Of a stretch of 64,000 nt of DNA, positions 18,626-27,410 are shown piece after piece. The translations under genes were made by a program, and so were the position numbers. The notes below the pieces were generated by a model that was not told where the DNA came from, did no database searches, and was given only the letters and a program-made list of their open reading frames with translations. Position 1 is the first letter of the stretch. Each line of letters opens with the position of its first letter. This DNA is from Bradyrhizobium sp. AUGA SZCCT0176 (GTDB taxonomy: Bacteria > Pseudomonadota > Alphaproteobacteria > Rhizobiales > Xanthobacteraceae): the NCBI RefSeq assembly GCF_018130145.1, contig NZ_JAFCMB010000016.1:1-64000 (forward strand), read 5' to 3'.

Positions 18626-20331
18626 TCCGCGGCTTCTTTCGGCACGAATTCTTCCGGAAAATACTTAATCACTGACGTCAGCGGATTCGAGGCCGCCTGC
18701 CCGAGCCCGCAGATCGACGCATCGCGCATCGCCTGGCTCAACTGGTCGAGCAGTTCGCGGTTCCAGACCGGGCGCTCCATCAGGATCGTCGCCTTCTGGG
18801 TGCCGACCCGGCACGGCGTGCACTGGCCGCAGCTCTCATCCTCGAAGAAGCGCATCAGGTTCAGCGCCGCGCCCCGCACGCTGTCGTGTTCGGACAGGAT
18901 CACGACCGCCGCCGAGCCGATGAAGCAGCCGTATTTTTCCAGCGTGCCGAAATCGAGCGGGATATTGTCCATCGACGCCGGCAGGATGCCGCCGGATGCG
19001 CCGCCCGGCAGGTAGGCGTGGAACGTATGTCCGTCCGCCATGCCGCCGCAGAACTCGTCGATCAGTTCGCGCACGGTGACACCCGCAGGCGCCAGCTTCA
19101 TGCCGGGGTTCTTGACGCGGCCCGACACCGAGTAGCTGCGCAGGCCGTGGCGGTCGTTGCGGCCGTTGCCCTTCCACCAGTCCGCGCCCTTCTCGACGAT
19201 GTCGCGCACCCACCACAGCGTCTCGATATTGTTGATCAGGGTCGGCAGGCCGAACAGGCCGACCTGGAACGGATATGGCGGCTTGTGGCGGGGCAGACCG
19301 CGCTTGCCTTCAATGCTTTCGAGCAGCGAGGATTCCTCGCCGCAGATATAGGCGCCGGCGCCGCGGCGCATGTGCAGCACCGGTCCGCCCGGCGGCAGTT
19401 TTGCGATCTCGCGTTCTAGAATTTCACGCGAGGCCGGATATTCGTCTCGCAGGTAAATATAGACATCGGTCGCCTCGACCACGTGCGCGCCGATCAGCAT
19501 GCCCTCGAGGAAGCGATGCGGGTCGGTCTCGAGGTAAAAGCGGTCCTTGAAGGTGCCGGGTTCGCCCTCGTCGCCATTGATCGCCATCAGCCGCGGACCG
19601 GGCTCGCCGAGCACCGCGCGCCATTTGCGCCCCGTCGGGAAGCCGGCGCCGCCGAGCCCGCGCAGCGAGGCGTCGTCGAGCGCCTTCAGCAAATCTTCCT
19701 TTGAAAGCGCACCCGAGCGCAGGCGATTGAGCAGCGCGTAACCGCCGCCGGCGACATAGGCGTCGTAACCAACATAGTCAGGCAGATGCGCATGGGTCTC
19801 GCCGGCTTTCGCCGCGGCCAGCACGTTCGAGACGGTGGCGTGATCGACAAAGTGATGGCCGACTTCAGCGGCGGGCGCGGTATCGCAGCGGCCGACGCAG
19901 GGCGCGCGCACCACGCGAATGCCGGGGCCTGCCTTGTCCTGCAATTCATGCAGCAATTTTTCGGCGCCCAGCATCGCGCAGGTCAGCGAATCGCAGACGC
20001 GAATTGTCAGCGGCGCAATATCCGGCTCGCCTTCCTTCACGATATCGAAATGCGCGTAGAAGGTTGCGGTCTCGAACACTTCGGCAAACGACAGCTTCAT
20101 CTCGTCCGCGAGGGCGGCGAGATGGGCTGCGGAAATCTGGTGATACGTGTCCTGGATCAGATGCAAATGTTCGATCAAGAGATCGCGCTGCCGCGACCGG
20201 TCGCCGAGCAGCTGTTCAATCTCGTACGCGGCGGTCGGATCGACCTGGCGGCCCTTCGGCGTCGCCTTGGCCCGCTTCCGCCCGGCGCCGGGGTGATCGA
20301 ACGAGCGGACTTTCTGCACGTCTTGAACCAT
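18622..20331 (-). CDS. fdsB: Formate dehydrogenase gamma-beta fusion (NuoE+NuoF-like)
   Basis: A 569-aa protein joining two subunits that are separate in Cupriavidus and Rhodobacter. Residues about 20-180 are the FdsG/NuoE-type thioredoxin-like [2Fe-2S] domain (CDSLTC and APCVGRC). Residues about 200-560 are the FdsB/NuoF part with the FMN/NADH site (RGLGGAGFPTGRKW; GAYICGEESSLLES) and the [4Fe-4S] motif ESCGQCTPCRVG. It transfers electrons from FdsA to NAD+. It is the first gene of a two-gene operon; the promoter should lie in 20332-20612. Confidence 0.93.
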   Translation of the reverse strand: MVQDVQKVRSFDHPGAGRKRAKATPKGRQVDPTAAYEIEQLLGDRSRQRDLLIEHLHLIQDTYHQISAAHLAALADEMKLSFAEVFETATFYAHFDIVKEGEPDIAPLTIRVCDSLTCAMLGAEKLLHELQDKAGPGIRVVRAPCVGRCDTAPAAEVGHHFVDHATVSNVLAAAKAGETHAHLPDYVGYDAYVAGGGYALLNRLRSGALSKEDLLKALDDASLRGLGGAGFPTGRKWRAVLGEPGPRLMAINGDEGEPGTFKDRFYLETDPHRFLEGMLIGAHVVEATDVYIYLRDEYPASREILEREIAKLPPGGPVLHMRRGAGAYICGEESSLLESIEGKRGLPRHKPPYPFQVGLFGLPTLINNIETLWWVRDIVEKGADWWKGNGRNDRHGLRSYSVSGRVKNPGMKLAPAGVTVRELIDEFCGGMADGHTFHAYLPGGASGGILPASMDNIPLDFGTLEKYGCFIGSAAVVILSEHDSVRGAALNLMRFFEDESCGQCTPCRVGTQKATILMERPVWNRELLDQLSQAMRDASICGLGQAASNPLTSVIKYFPEEFVPKEAAE

Positions 20332-20612
20332 GGAAAACGTCTCGTTCCTGCCTGCATGTTTCCGCGATCATAAATCGTGGCATGCCAGATGCCAAGAGAA
20401 TTGTCGCGTTTTGATAAGCATTTAAGGCGACACGTCCGGCGCGGTCATGCCGCTCGCCGCCCGGACGAGGCTTCGCGTCGAAGCCATCTTTTCGATCAGC
20501 GAATGAGAACTGGAATCGATCTAAAGATCAATAAAGCTGTCTCATGATGCGATAGGGAATGCGCATCGATTTGGTTTTGCAATCAGTCGATACATATTCG
20601 AAATGAACTGTC

Positions 20613-20852
20613 TCAACTGACGCCACCGTCCGCCTTCTCGATCAGGAATACGATTCGGGCCTCCGCCCGCTCCGTGATCTCGACCTTGTCACCGGTTTCG
20701 CGGATCAGATTCGGGATATCGATCACCGACAGCGGATCGGTGCAGTGGACTTCAAGCCGCTCGCCAGGTTTGACCGACTTCAGCGCCTTGCGCGTCTTCA
20801 GCGCCGGCAATGGGCATTTGAGGCCGGTGAGATCGAGCTTTGTCGTGGTCAT
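20613..20852 (-). CDS. TusA-family sulfur-carrier protein
   Basis: A 79-aa TusA/SirA fold with catalytic Cys13 in the CPLP motif (TGLKCPLPALKTRKAL). TusA-like proteins relay persulfide sulfur for tRNA thiolation or for molybdenum-cofactor enzymes. Its place between formate dehydrogenase and moeA, near fdhD, suggests that it feeds sulfur into the FdhD-dependent sulfuration of the Mo cofactor. That is an inference from context. It lies 42 nt after moeA on the same strand. Confidence 0.85.
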   Translation of the reverse strand: MTTTKLDLTGLKCPLPALKTRKALKSVKPGERLEVHCTDPLSVIDIPNLIRETGDKVEITERAEARIVFLIEKADGGVS

Positions 20853-20894
20853 CCCGGGAACATGGCGAAGCGGATGCGCATCGTCAATGAGCCT

Positions 20895-22148
20895 TCAGAT
20901 CAAGCTGGCATAGGACAGGAAGCCGACGGTCTGGCCAGGCTCGACAAGCGTGATCTCTTCGCCGAGTTCGACAAGGCCGTCGGTGTCGACCAGCGAGGAC
21001 AACAACCCCGCACCCTCGCGCGGAAACTTCACCGCTTCGAGCGCACCATCCCCGGCCTTGCGCAGGGTGACGCGGACATATTCGCGGCGGGCGATTTTCT
21101 TCTTGTAGGCGAAGGCGGCGCGAACCGGCATCGGAACCAGCTTCTGCTGCCGCGCGCCCGACAGGGCAAGAATCGTCGGCCGCACCACGTGAGCGAAGGT
21201 GACAAAACTCGCCACTGGATTGCCCGGCAGGCCGATGAACGGTGTGCCGCCGATGATCCCCATCGCCACCGGACGTCCCGGCTTGATCGCCATCCGCCAC
21301 AGCACGAGCGAGCCCACGCTTTCGACGCTGGCCTTGACGTGATCTTCTTCGCCGGTCGACACGCCGCCGGTGGTGAGGATCAGATCATGGGCGCTGGCGA
21401 CTTTCCTTAGTGCGGCAGCGAGCGTGGTAGGCTCGTCCCTGATAATGCCGAGGTCGCTGACCTCGCAGCCGAGCCGCGCCAGCATCGCCATGAGCATGAA
21501 ACGGTTTGAATCGAACAGCTGCGCCGCCGCGCGTGGCTCGCCCGGCGAGACCAGCTCATTGCCGGTAGAGAACACCGCGACGCGGATGCGCCTGTTGACG
21601 CCAAGTTCGGTCAGGCCGAATGCGGCTGCCAGCGCCACATCCTGCGGCCGCAGTCTTTGTCCGGCCTTCAATGCCGCGTGACCCAACGGGATATCCTCGC
21701 CCGCGGGACGCACATTGGCGCCGGGTTTCAGCCCCGCTGGAAGCACCACCTTGCCGTCGTCGAGGCGAACGTCTTCCTGCATGAACACGGTGTCGGCGCC
21801 GTCGGGCATCGGCGCACCCGTGAAGATGCGGACCGCCTCGCCCGGCGTGATCGGCGCGCCTGCGGAAGCGCCGGCCTGAACGCGGCCGGACACCGCAAAC
21901 GCCTGCTCCTTGTCATCAGGCAGATCGCGGCTCGACACCGCGTAGCCGTCGACGGCGGAATTGGTGAAGGGCGGCAGCGGCAGCGGCGCCGAAACATCCT
22001 GCGCGAGTACGCGTCCGTCGGCATTGGCGAGCGGGACGGTCTCCACCTCCTGCACAGCCGTGACCCGCGCTGCAATGATGCCGACGGCCTCATCGACCGA
22101 CATCATCGGACCGCCGAAGGCAAAGCAATCGTCGGACAATTGCGCCAT
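20895..22148 (-). CDS. moeA: Molybdopterin molybdotransferase MoeA
   Basis: A 417-aa standard MoeA that inserts molybdate into adenylated molybdopterin. Family motifs are NSAVDGYAV (with the conserved Asp), ILTTGGVSTGEEDHVK and MAIKPGRPVAMG, followed by FIGLPGNPVASF. It begins 6 nt after the stop of mobB on the same strand, so mobB-moeA-tusA look like one unit. Two further MoeA-like genes occur at 25448 and 27411; this one has the normal length and motif set and is probably the housekeeping copy. Confidence 0.95.
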   Translation of the reverse strand: MAQLSDDCFAFGGPMMSVDEAVGIIAARVTAVQEVETVPLANADGRVLAQDVSAPLPLPPFTNSAVDGYAVSSRDLPDDKEQAFAVSGRVQAGASAGAPITPGEAVRIFTGAPMPDGADTVFMQEDVRLDDGKVVLPAGLKPGANVRPAGEDIPLGHAALKAGQRLRPQDVALAAAFGLTELGVNRRIRVAVFSTGNELVSPGEPRAAAQLFDSNRFMLMAMLARLGCEVSDLGIIRDEPTTLAAALRKVASAHDLILTTGGVSTGEEDHVKASVESVGSLVLWRMAIKPGRPVAMGIIGGTPFIGLPGNPVASFVTFAHVVRPTILALSGARQQKLVPMPVRAAFAYKKKIARREYVRVTLRKAGDGALEAVKFPREGAGLLSSLVDTDGLVELGEEITLVEPGQTVGFLSYASLI

Positions 22149-22154
22149 CGCGAG

Positions 22155-22682
22155 TTAGCTCTCCGCTTCGCTCTTTGCCAGCACCTCTTCGACCGAAATC
22201 GCCGAGCGCAGCATCATTGCGGCAATCGCCTCGATATCATCGAGATGGGCGGTGGGAAGCCTGGTTTCAACCGCGGTATCGGTGGCGAGGCCGACCACGC
22301 CGGGATCCTCGGGGAACAGAAACGGCTTGCCGTTGGCGGCGCGGAAAACCTCGATCTTGCGGTGCGGCTCGCGCTTGAAACCCTCGATGACGACCAGATC
22401 GACCCGCGACATCCTGGCCAGCAGTTCCGGCAGACGCGGCTCTTCGGCGCCGCGCAATTCATGCATCAGCGCCCACCGCCGCGCGGAAGACACCAGCACC
22501 TCGGTGGCGCCGGCCTCGCGATGGCGCCAGGAATCCTTGCCGGGAATATCGACGTCGAAGGCGTGATGGGCGTGCTTGATCACGGAAACCCTCAGGCCGT
22601 CTTTCAGCAAATGCGGGATCACCCGCGCCAGCAAGGTGGTCTTGCCGGCGCCGCTCCATCCCGCGAGGCCAATCACTTTCAT
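22155..22682 (-). CDS. mobB: MobB, molybdopterin-guanine dinucleotide synthesis adaptor
   Basis: A 175-aa GTP-binding protein with Walker A GWSGAGKTTLL (8-18) and the family segments IKHAHHAFDVD and VIEGFKREPH. I start at the ATG of MKVIGLAG, 78 nt inside the longest frame, because GGAG precedes it and the P-loop normally lies this close to the N terminus. It assists MobA (23655) in attaching GMP to molybdopterin. It is divergent from fdhD. Confidence 0.92.
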   Translation of the reverse strand: MKVIGLAGWSGAGKTTLLARVIPHLLKDGLRVSVIKHAHHAFDVDIPGKDSWRHREAGATEVLVSSARRWALMHELRGAEEPRLPELLARMSRVDLVVIEGFKREPHRKIEVFRAANGKPFLFPEDPGVVGLATDTAVETRLPTAHLDDIEAIAAMMLRSAISVEEVLAKSEAES

Positions 22683-22774
22683 TCCATTCTCCGCACCCCA
22701 GCCGGAACCAGGCTGGGCTTTCTCCTGAGGTGCTTTATATCGGCTGCGAGCCAATGTCATGCTAACCTGCGGAA

Positions 22775-23665
22775 ATGATGAAGATCGACAAAGCCCCCGT
22801 CCCCCTGATCGTGCCCAATCCTGATGATCCCAGGCTGACCGAGCGCGTCACCGGGACCGACCAGACCGGCGCCACGGTCGAAATCAGGGTGCCGGTGGAG
22901 CGGCCGCTGACGCTGTATTTGAACGCGCAGGAGATCGTCACCATGATGACGATCGGCGACTATCCGGAATATCTCGCGCTCGGCTATCTGTTGAACCAGA
23001 ACATGCTGAAATATGACGACGTCGTCACCGAGGTCGAATATGACGACGATCTGCAGGTGGTGGTGGTGCGCACCGAGCACCACACCAATTTCGAGGCCAA
23101 GCTGAAGAAGCGCACGCAGACCTCGGGCTGCGCGCAGGGCACCGCGTTCGGCGACCTGCTGGAGGCCGTGGAAAGCGTCGCACTGCCGAAGGCGGAACTG
23201 CGCACCTCCTGGCTCTACGAGATGACGCATGCGATCAACACCATGCCTTCACTGTATCTCGAGGCCGGCGCGATCCATGGCTGCGTGCTGTGCAAGCAAG
23301 GCACCCCGGTCTGCTACACCGAGGATGTCGGCCGTCACAACGCCGTCGACAAGATCGCTGGCTGGATCTATCGCCACGGCGTCGATCCCGGCGACAAGAT
23401 TCTCTACACCACGGGCCGGCTGACCTCCGAAATGGTGATCAAGACGGTGCGGATGGGAATTCCCATCCTGGTGTCGCGCTCGGGTTTTACGGCATGGGGC
23501 GTCGAGCTGGCGCGGCAGGTCGGGCTAACGCTGGTCGGACGCACGCGGGGAAAGCGGTTCATCGCGCTGTCAGGCCAGGAGCGCATCGTGTTCGACCAGA
23601 ATCTCGCCTTTGTCGAAGAGGAATCGGCGCGGCACAAACGCAAGGGCGAAGACCGTGACGACTGA
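22775..23665 (+). CDS. fdhD: FdhD sulfurtransferase for formate dehydrogenase
   Basis: A 296-aa FdhD/FdsC protein, which moves sulfur from a cysteine desulfurase to the Mo cofactor before insertion into FdsA. Recognisable are LGYLLNQNML, the SGCAQGT loop, HGCVLCKQG, YTEDVGRHNAVDKI and TTGRLTSEMV. The loop that carries CxxC in E. coli FdhD here has a single Cys (SGCAQG). It is divergent from mobB and overlaps mobA. Confidence 0.93.
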   Translation: MMKIDKAPVPLIVPNPDDPRLTERVTGTDQTGATVEIRVPVERPLTLYLNAQEIVTMMTIGDYPEYLALGYLLNQNMLKYDDVVTEVEYDDDLQVVVVRTEHHTNFEAKLKKRTQTSGCAQGTAFGDLLEAVESVALPKAELRTSWLYEMTHAINTMPSLYLEAGAIHGCVLCKQGTPVCYTEDVGRHNAVDKIAGWIYRHGVDPGDKILYTTGRLTSEMVIKTVRMGIPILVSRSGFTAWGVELARQVGLTLVGRTRGKRFIALSGQERIVFDQNLAFVEEESARHKRKGEDRDD

Positions 23666-24278
23666 AATGATTCCCGGCGTGCTGCTCGCCGGCGGCCTGG
23701 CGCGGCGGATGGGCGGCGGCGACAAGCCGATGCGCACGATCGGCGGCCGCACCATCCTCGACCGCGTGATCGCGCGGCTGCAGCCGCAATGCGATGGCCT
23801 CATTCTCAACGCCAACGGCGATCCCGCGCGCTTTGCGGCGTTCGGGCTGCCGGTCGTCGCCGACGGCGTCGCCGATTTTCCCGGACCGCTGGCCGGTATC
23901 CTGGCGGCGCTGGATTGGGCCGCGGCCAACCGGCCGGAGGTCAAGTGGGTGTTGAGTGCCGCGGCAGACTGCCCGTTCCTGCCGCGCGATCTCGTGGCGC
24001 GTCTCGGTGCGGCGCTACGCAATGAGAACGCGGAGCTCGCGGTCGCCGCTTCCGACGGCCAGTCGCATCCGGTGATCGGGCTGTGGAGCGTGGCTTTGCG
24101 CGAACAACTCCGCCACGCGCTTGTGGTCGAGGACGTCAGGAAGATCGACCGCTGGACCGCGCGCTACCGCCTCGCCACGGTGACCTGGCCGGTCGAACCG
24201 ATCGACCCGTTTTTCAATGCCAACACCATGGATGACATCGCCGAGGCGGACCGGCTGGCCGCGCTGGATGGCGGTTAG
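23655..24278 (+). CDS. mobA: MobA, molybdenum cofactor guanylyltransferase
   Basis: A 207-aa nucleotidyltransferase that links GMP to Mo-molybdopterin to give MGD, the cofactor form used by formate dehydrogenase. Signature: PGVLLAGGLARRMGGGDKPM, with the AAADCPFLP metal-binding segment. I use the GTG at 23655, which overlaps the end of fdhD by 11 nt; an ATG at 23667 is the alternative. Translational coupling with fdhD is likely. Confidence 0.9.
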   Translation: MTTEMIPGVLLAGGLARRMGGGDKPMRTIGGRTILDRVIARLQPQCDGLILNANGDPARFAAFGLPVVADGVADFPGPLAGILAALDWAAANRPEVKWVLSAAADCPFLPRDLVARLGAALRNENAELAVAASDGQSHPVIGLWSVALREQLRHALVVEDVRKIDRWTARYRLATVTWPVEPIDPFFNANTMDDIAEADRLAALDGG

Positions 24279-24302
24279 ACTGCAGCTCTCTCCACGTCGT
24301 CC

Positions 24303-25433
24303 CTACGCCGCCAGCGGCACGGTCCAGGCATCGTAGCCATAGACCCAATCGGTATCGGTCTTTCCGCTGAGCCATGTATTGGTGCGCGAGGTTTGCTGGA
24401 TCCGCGCGGTTCGATCCTTGCGGGTTGCCTCAAATCTTCGAAACGCATTTGGCACGCCATCCCGCTCGACGCCGTCGAGGCAGCGCGACAGCACGGCGGC
24501 GTCCTCGATCGCCATCGCCGCCCCCTGCGCCATATAGGGCGTCATCGGATGGCAGGCGTCGCCGAGCAGCATCACGTTGCCCTCGCCCCAACGCTCCAGC
24601 GCATTGCGATCGACGATCGCCCATTTGTGCACGTCCGGGCAGGCGGCCAACACCTGCTCGACCTGGCGATCGAAGCCCGCAAAAGCCTTGCGCAATTCCC
24701 TGACGTCGCCCTTGGCCGACCACGACTCGATCCGGAAGTCCGGCTCCGGCTGGCTGGTGACGAGGTAGATTTCGCTGCGGTCCGGCTTGACGTAGTAGAT
24801 GACGATGTGCCGGTCCTCGCCCCACCATTTGGTGCAGTCGTCGATTTTTTCACCGCCGAGCAACGCAGCCGGATAAGTGGTTCGGTAAGCGATGCGCCCG
24901 GTAAAGTGCACCGGCGAAGTATCGAACAGGATGTCTCGGACGACGGAGTGGATGCCATCGGCGCCGATGACGGCGTCGGCGATCGCAACCTCGCCGTTGG
25001 CAAACGAAAGCCGGACGCCCTCGCCGGTCTCGTCGAGTCCGACCAGTTTGTGGTTCAGCTTGACGCATTCATCGGGAACGGCGCTCGCCAGCGCCGCATG
25101 CAAATCGCCGCGATGCGCCAGCAGATAGGGCGCGCCAAATTTCTGTTCGGCGCTCTCGCCAAAAATCATGTCGAACTTGACTTCGCCGGTGCGCCAGTCG
25201 CGGTTGTTCCAGGAGCGCGGGTAAAACGACTGGCTGCGCAATCTTTCCTCGAGCCCCAGCCCGCGCAGCACCTTCATGGCGTTGCAGCCGATCTGGATGC
25301 CGGCGCCCAATCGCGCGAATTGCGAGGCCTGTTCATAGACGGAGACGTCGATGCCGACCCGGCGCAGCGCTGCTGATGACGCGAGGCCGCCCATGCCAGC
25401 GCCTATGATTGCAATCGAAAGACGCCGCGTCAT
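24303..25433 (-). CDS. FAD-dependent monooxygenase, 6-hydroxynicotinate 3-monooxygenase type
   Basis: A 376-aa class A flavin monooxygenase. It has the FAD-binding GAGMGG near the N terminus, VIGADGIHSVVR in the middle and LLGDACHPMTPYMAQGAAMA near the end. The segments RLGAGIQIGCNAMKVLRGLG, CTKWWGEDRHIVIYY and DTDWVYGYDAW agree closely with what I remember of Pseudomonas NicC, the decarboxylating hydroxylase of 6-hydroxynicotinate. No other nicotinate genes are nearby, so the substrate remains uncertain (salicylate-like or N-heteroaromatic). Nicotinate hydroxylation upstream needs a Mo enzyme, which would fit the neighbourhood. Confidence 0.8.
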   Translation of the reverse strand: MTRRLSIAIIGAGMGGLASSAALRRVGIDVSVYEQASQFARLGAGIQIGCNAMKVLRGLGLEERLRSQSFYPRSWNNRDWRTGEVKFDMIFGESAEQKFGAPYLLAHRGDLHAALASAVPDECVKLNHKLVGLDETGEGVRLSFANGEVAIADAVIGADGIHSVVRDILFDTSPVHFTGRIAYRTTYPAALLGGEKIDDCTKWWGEDRHIVIYYVKPDRSEIYLVTSQPEPDFRIESWSAKGDVRELRKAFAGFDRQVEQVLAACPDVHKWAIVDRNALERWGEGNVMLLGDACHPMTPYMAQGAAMAIEDAAVLSRCLDGVERDGVPNAFRRFEATRKDRTARIQQTSRTNTWLSGKTDTDWVYGYDAWTVPLAA

Positions 25434-25447
25434 CGCCTCCCCGCCAT

Positions 25448-27409
25448 TCAGGCCGGTCGAAACCCGGCTCTTTCCAGCGCCGCGCGGCCTTCCTCCGACG
25501 CCAGCGCGTCGAGGAAAGCCTGTACCGCCGCCCGCTGCTTGCGCGCCGTCACCAGCGCGAAATCATAATGCTCTTCGGCAAAGGGAATGAAACCCAGGTC
25601 GGACGCATGGGCCACCGGCGCGATGGTCATGCCCCAGTCGGCGCGATGCTGCGCCACGGCGGCGGCGACCGCGTTGTGCGAGCGCGGTTGATTCCAGTAA
25701 CCGTCGGGCCTGGCACCCGCCAGCAGCCGGTCGATCAGGATGCGCGTGCCGGCGCCCTGGTTGCGGTTGACCATGATGCAGGCGGGATCGGCGAGCGCCG
25801 CACGCACCGCGGCCTCGGCGCTCAGGCCCTCGAAGCGCGCATCGCCCTTGCGGAACACGATGCCCTGCATCCGCCGCCAGCCGGGCACCAGTTCAAGTCC
25901 GTCGGTGAGATAAGGCGTGTTGTAGGTTTCGGTCTTGTCATCGAACAGATGGATCGGCGCAAAATCGCATTCGCCGCGCTTGGCCGCCGTCAACCCGCCG
26001 AGGCTGCCGACCGCGATCGATCGTACCGAAAGCCCGGTGCGCGCCAGCGGCGCGGTGACGAGATCGAGCCCGGTGCAGTGGCTGCCGACGATCACGAGAT
26101 CCGGCACCCGCACATGCGGCGTGAACAGCGTCACTTCGGCATCAGTGCCTGCCGGCATCTGGTCGGCCAGCGCCTCGATGCGCAGAAAACCATCGGCCTG
26201 CGCGAATGAGGTGATCGCGCCCGAGCCCTTGCCGGTGGGATAGGCGATCAGACCGTCCGTTCCCTCGACCAGCGAGACCATGACGAATTCGGTGCGCCCC
26301 AGTTCGGAGGCGATCCGCACCGGAATTCTGGCGCTGACCTTGGCGTCCAAACGCGGCGGCAGGCCCGCCATGCGCCGCAGCACCGGCACGATCATGTCGT
26401 GGAAGGTGAACATCGCCGAGGTCGGAAATCCCGGCAGGATCACCACCGGCTTGCCGTCGCAAACCGCGAGGCAGAGCGGCTTGCCCGGCTTCAGCGCGAC
26501 GCCATGCGCAATAATGCCGGGCTTGCCGAGCCGCGCGATGATGCGGTGGGTCACATCTCCCGCACCTTTCGAGGTGCCGCCCGAGAGTACCAGCATGTCG
26601 CTGATTTGCAGCGCACTGCGCATCGCAGATTCAAGCTGCGCCTCGTCGTCGGGAATGGCGCCGAGAAATATCGCCTCGCCGCCATTCTCCGACATCGCCG
26701 CGGTGACGATCGCGCCATTGGTGTCGTAGATCGCGGCCGGGCGCAGCGGCGAACCCGGCTGCACCAATTCGTCGCCGGTCGAGATAATGGCGACACGCAG
26801 CCGGCGCGCGACGGCAACTTGCGCGATACCGCAGGCTGCCAGCATCCCGATCTCGCGCGAGCCAATCATAGTGCCGGCGCGCAGCAGCGCCTCGCCGCGC
26901 GCGATGTCGGAGCCGGCATAGGACACGAACTGACCGGGCGAAGCGGCGCGGCGAATTTCGATCGCGCGGGTTCCCGCCGGCTGCGTGTGCTCGACCATTA
27001 CGATGGCGTCGGCGCCGCGTGGCACCGGACCGCCGGTCGCAATCGACGTGGCGGTGCCCGACAGCACCGGCCGCGTCGGCGCGGTGCCGCAGGCGATCAC
27101 CTCGTCGTTCAGCATCATCCGCACCGGCGTTGCTTCACCGGCGGAAGCGAGATCGGCGGAACGCACCGCAAAACCATCGACGTTGGAACGATCGAACGGC
27201 GGCACATCGATCGGTGCCACGATATCTTCGGCCAACGCGCAGCCGAGTGCATCCGCGAGCGGCCACCGCTCGATGGGCACCGCGCGCGGAAACAACGCGG
27301 CTTCAAACCGCGCCAACGCTTCCTCGCGCGACAGGATGATCAAGAACTGGTCCTGATCGACGGGTTCACGGTCTTTCGGCGAGGGTGTACGGGTCATGCC
27401 GGCATCCAT
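25448..27409 (-). CDS. MoeA fused to a periplasmic-binding-protein-like domain
   Basis: About 653 aa. Residues about 25-430 are MoeA-like (PFDRSNVDGFAVRSADL; VLSGGTSKGAGDVTHR; PVVILPGFPTSAMFTFHD). Residues about 440-650 are a PBP-like domain of the kind found in ModE-type and molybdate-binding proteins (LVIVGSHCTGLDLV; MVNRNQGAGTRILIDRLL; TIAPVAHASDLGF). There is no signal peptide, so the binding domain is cytoplasmic and may present molybdate or tungstate or sense it. The start at 27409 sits 2 nt inside the end of the upstream MoeA-like gene; an ATG at 27397 is the alternative. Confidence 0.88.
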   Translation of the reverse strand: MDAGMTRTPSPKDREPVDQDQFLIILSREEALARFEAALFPRAVPIERWPLADALGCALAEDIVAPIDVPPFDRSNVDGFAVRSADLASAGEATPVRMMLNDEVIACGTAPTRPVLSGTATSIATGGPVPRGADAIVMVEHTQPAGTRAIEIRRAASPGQFVSYAGSDIARGEALLRAGTMIGSREIGMLAACGIAQVAVARRLRVAIISTGDELVQPGSPLRPAAIYDTNGAIVTAAMSENGGEAIFLGAIPDDEAQLESAMRSALQISDMLVLSGGTSKGAGDVTHRIIARLGKPGIIAHGVALKPGKPLCLAVCDGKPVVILPGFPTSAMFTFHDMIVPVLRRMAGLPPRLDAKVSARIPVRIASELGRTEFVMVSLVEGTDGLIAYPTGKGSGAITSFAQADGFLRIEALADQMPAGTDAEVTLFTPHVRVPDLVIVGSHCTGLDLVTAPLARTGLSVRSIAVGSLGGLTAAKRGECDFAPIHLFDDKTETYNTPYLTDGLELVPGWRRMQGIVFRKGDARFEGLSAEAAVRAALADPACIMVNRNQGAGTRILIDRLLAGARPDGYWNQPRSHNAVAAAVAQHRADWGMTIAPVAHASDLGFIPFAEEHYDFALVTARKQRAAVQAFLDALASEEGRAALERAGFRPA

Positions 27410-27410
27410 A

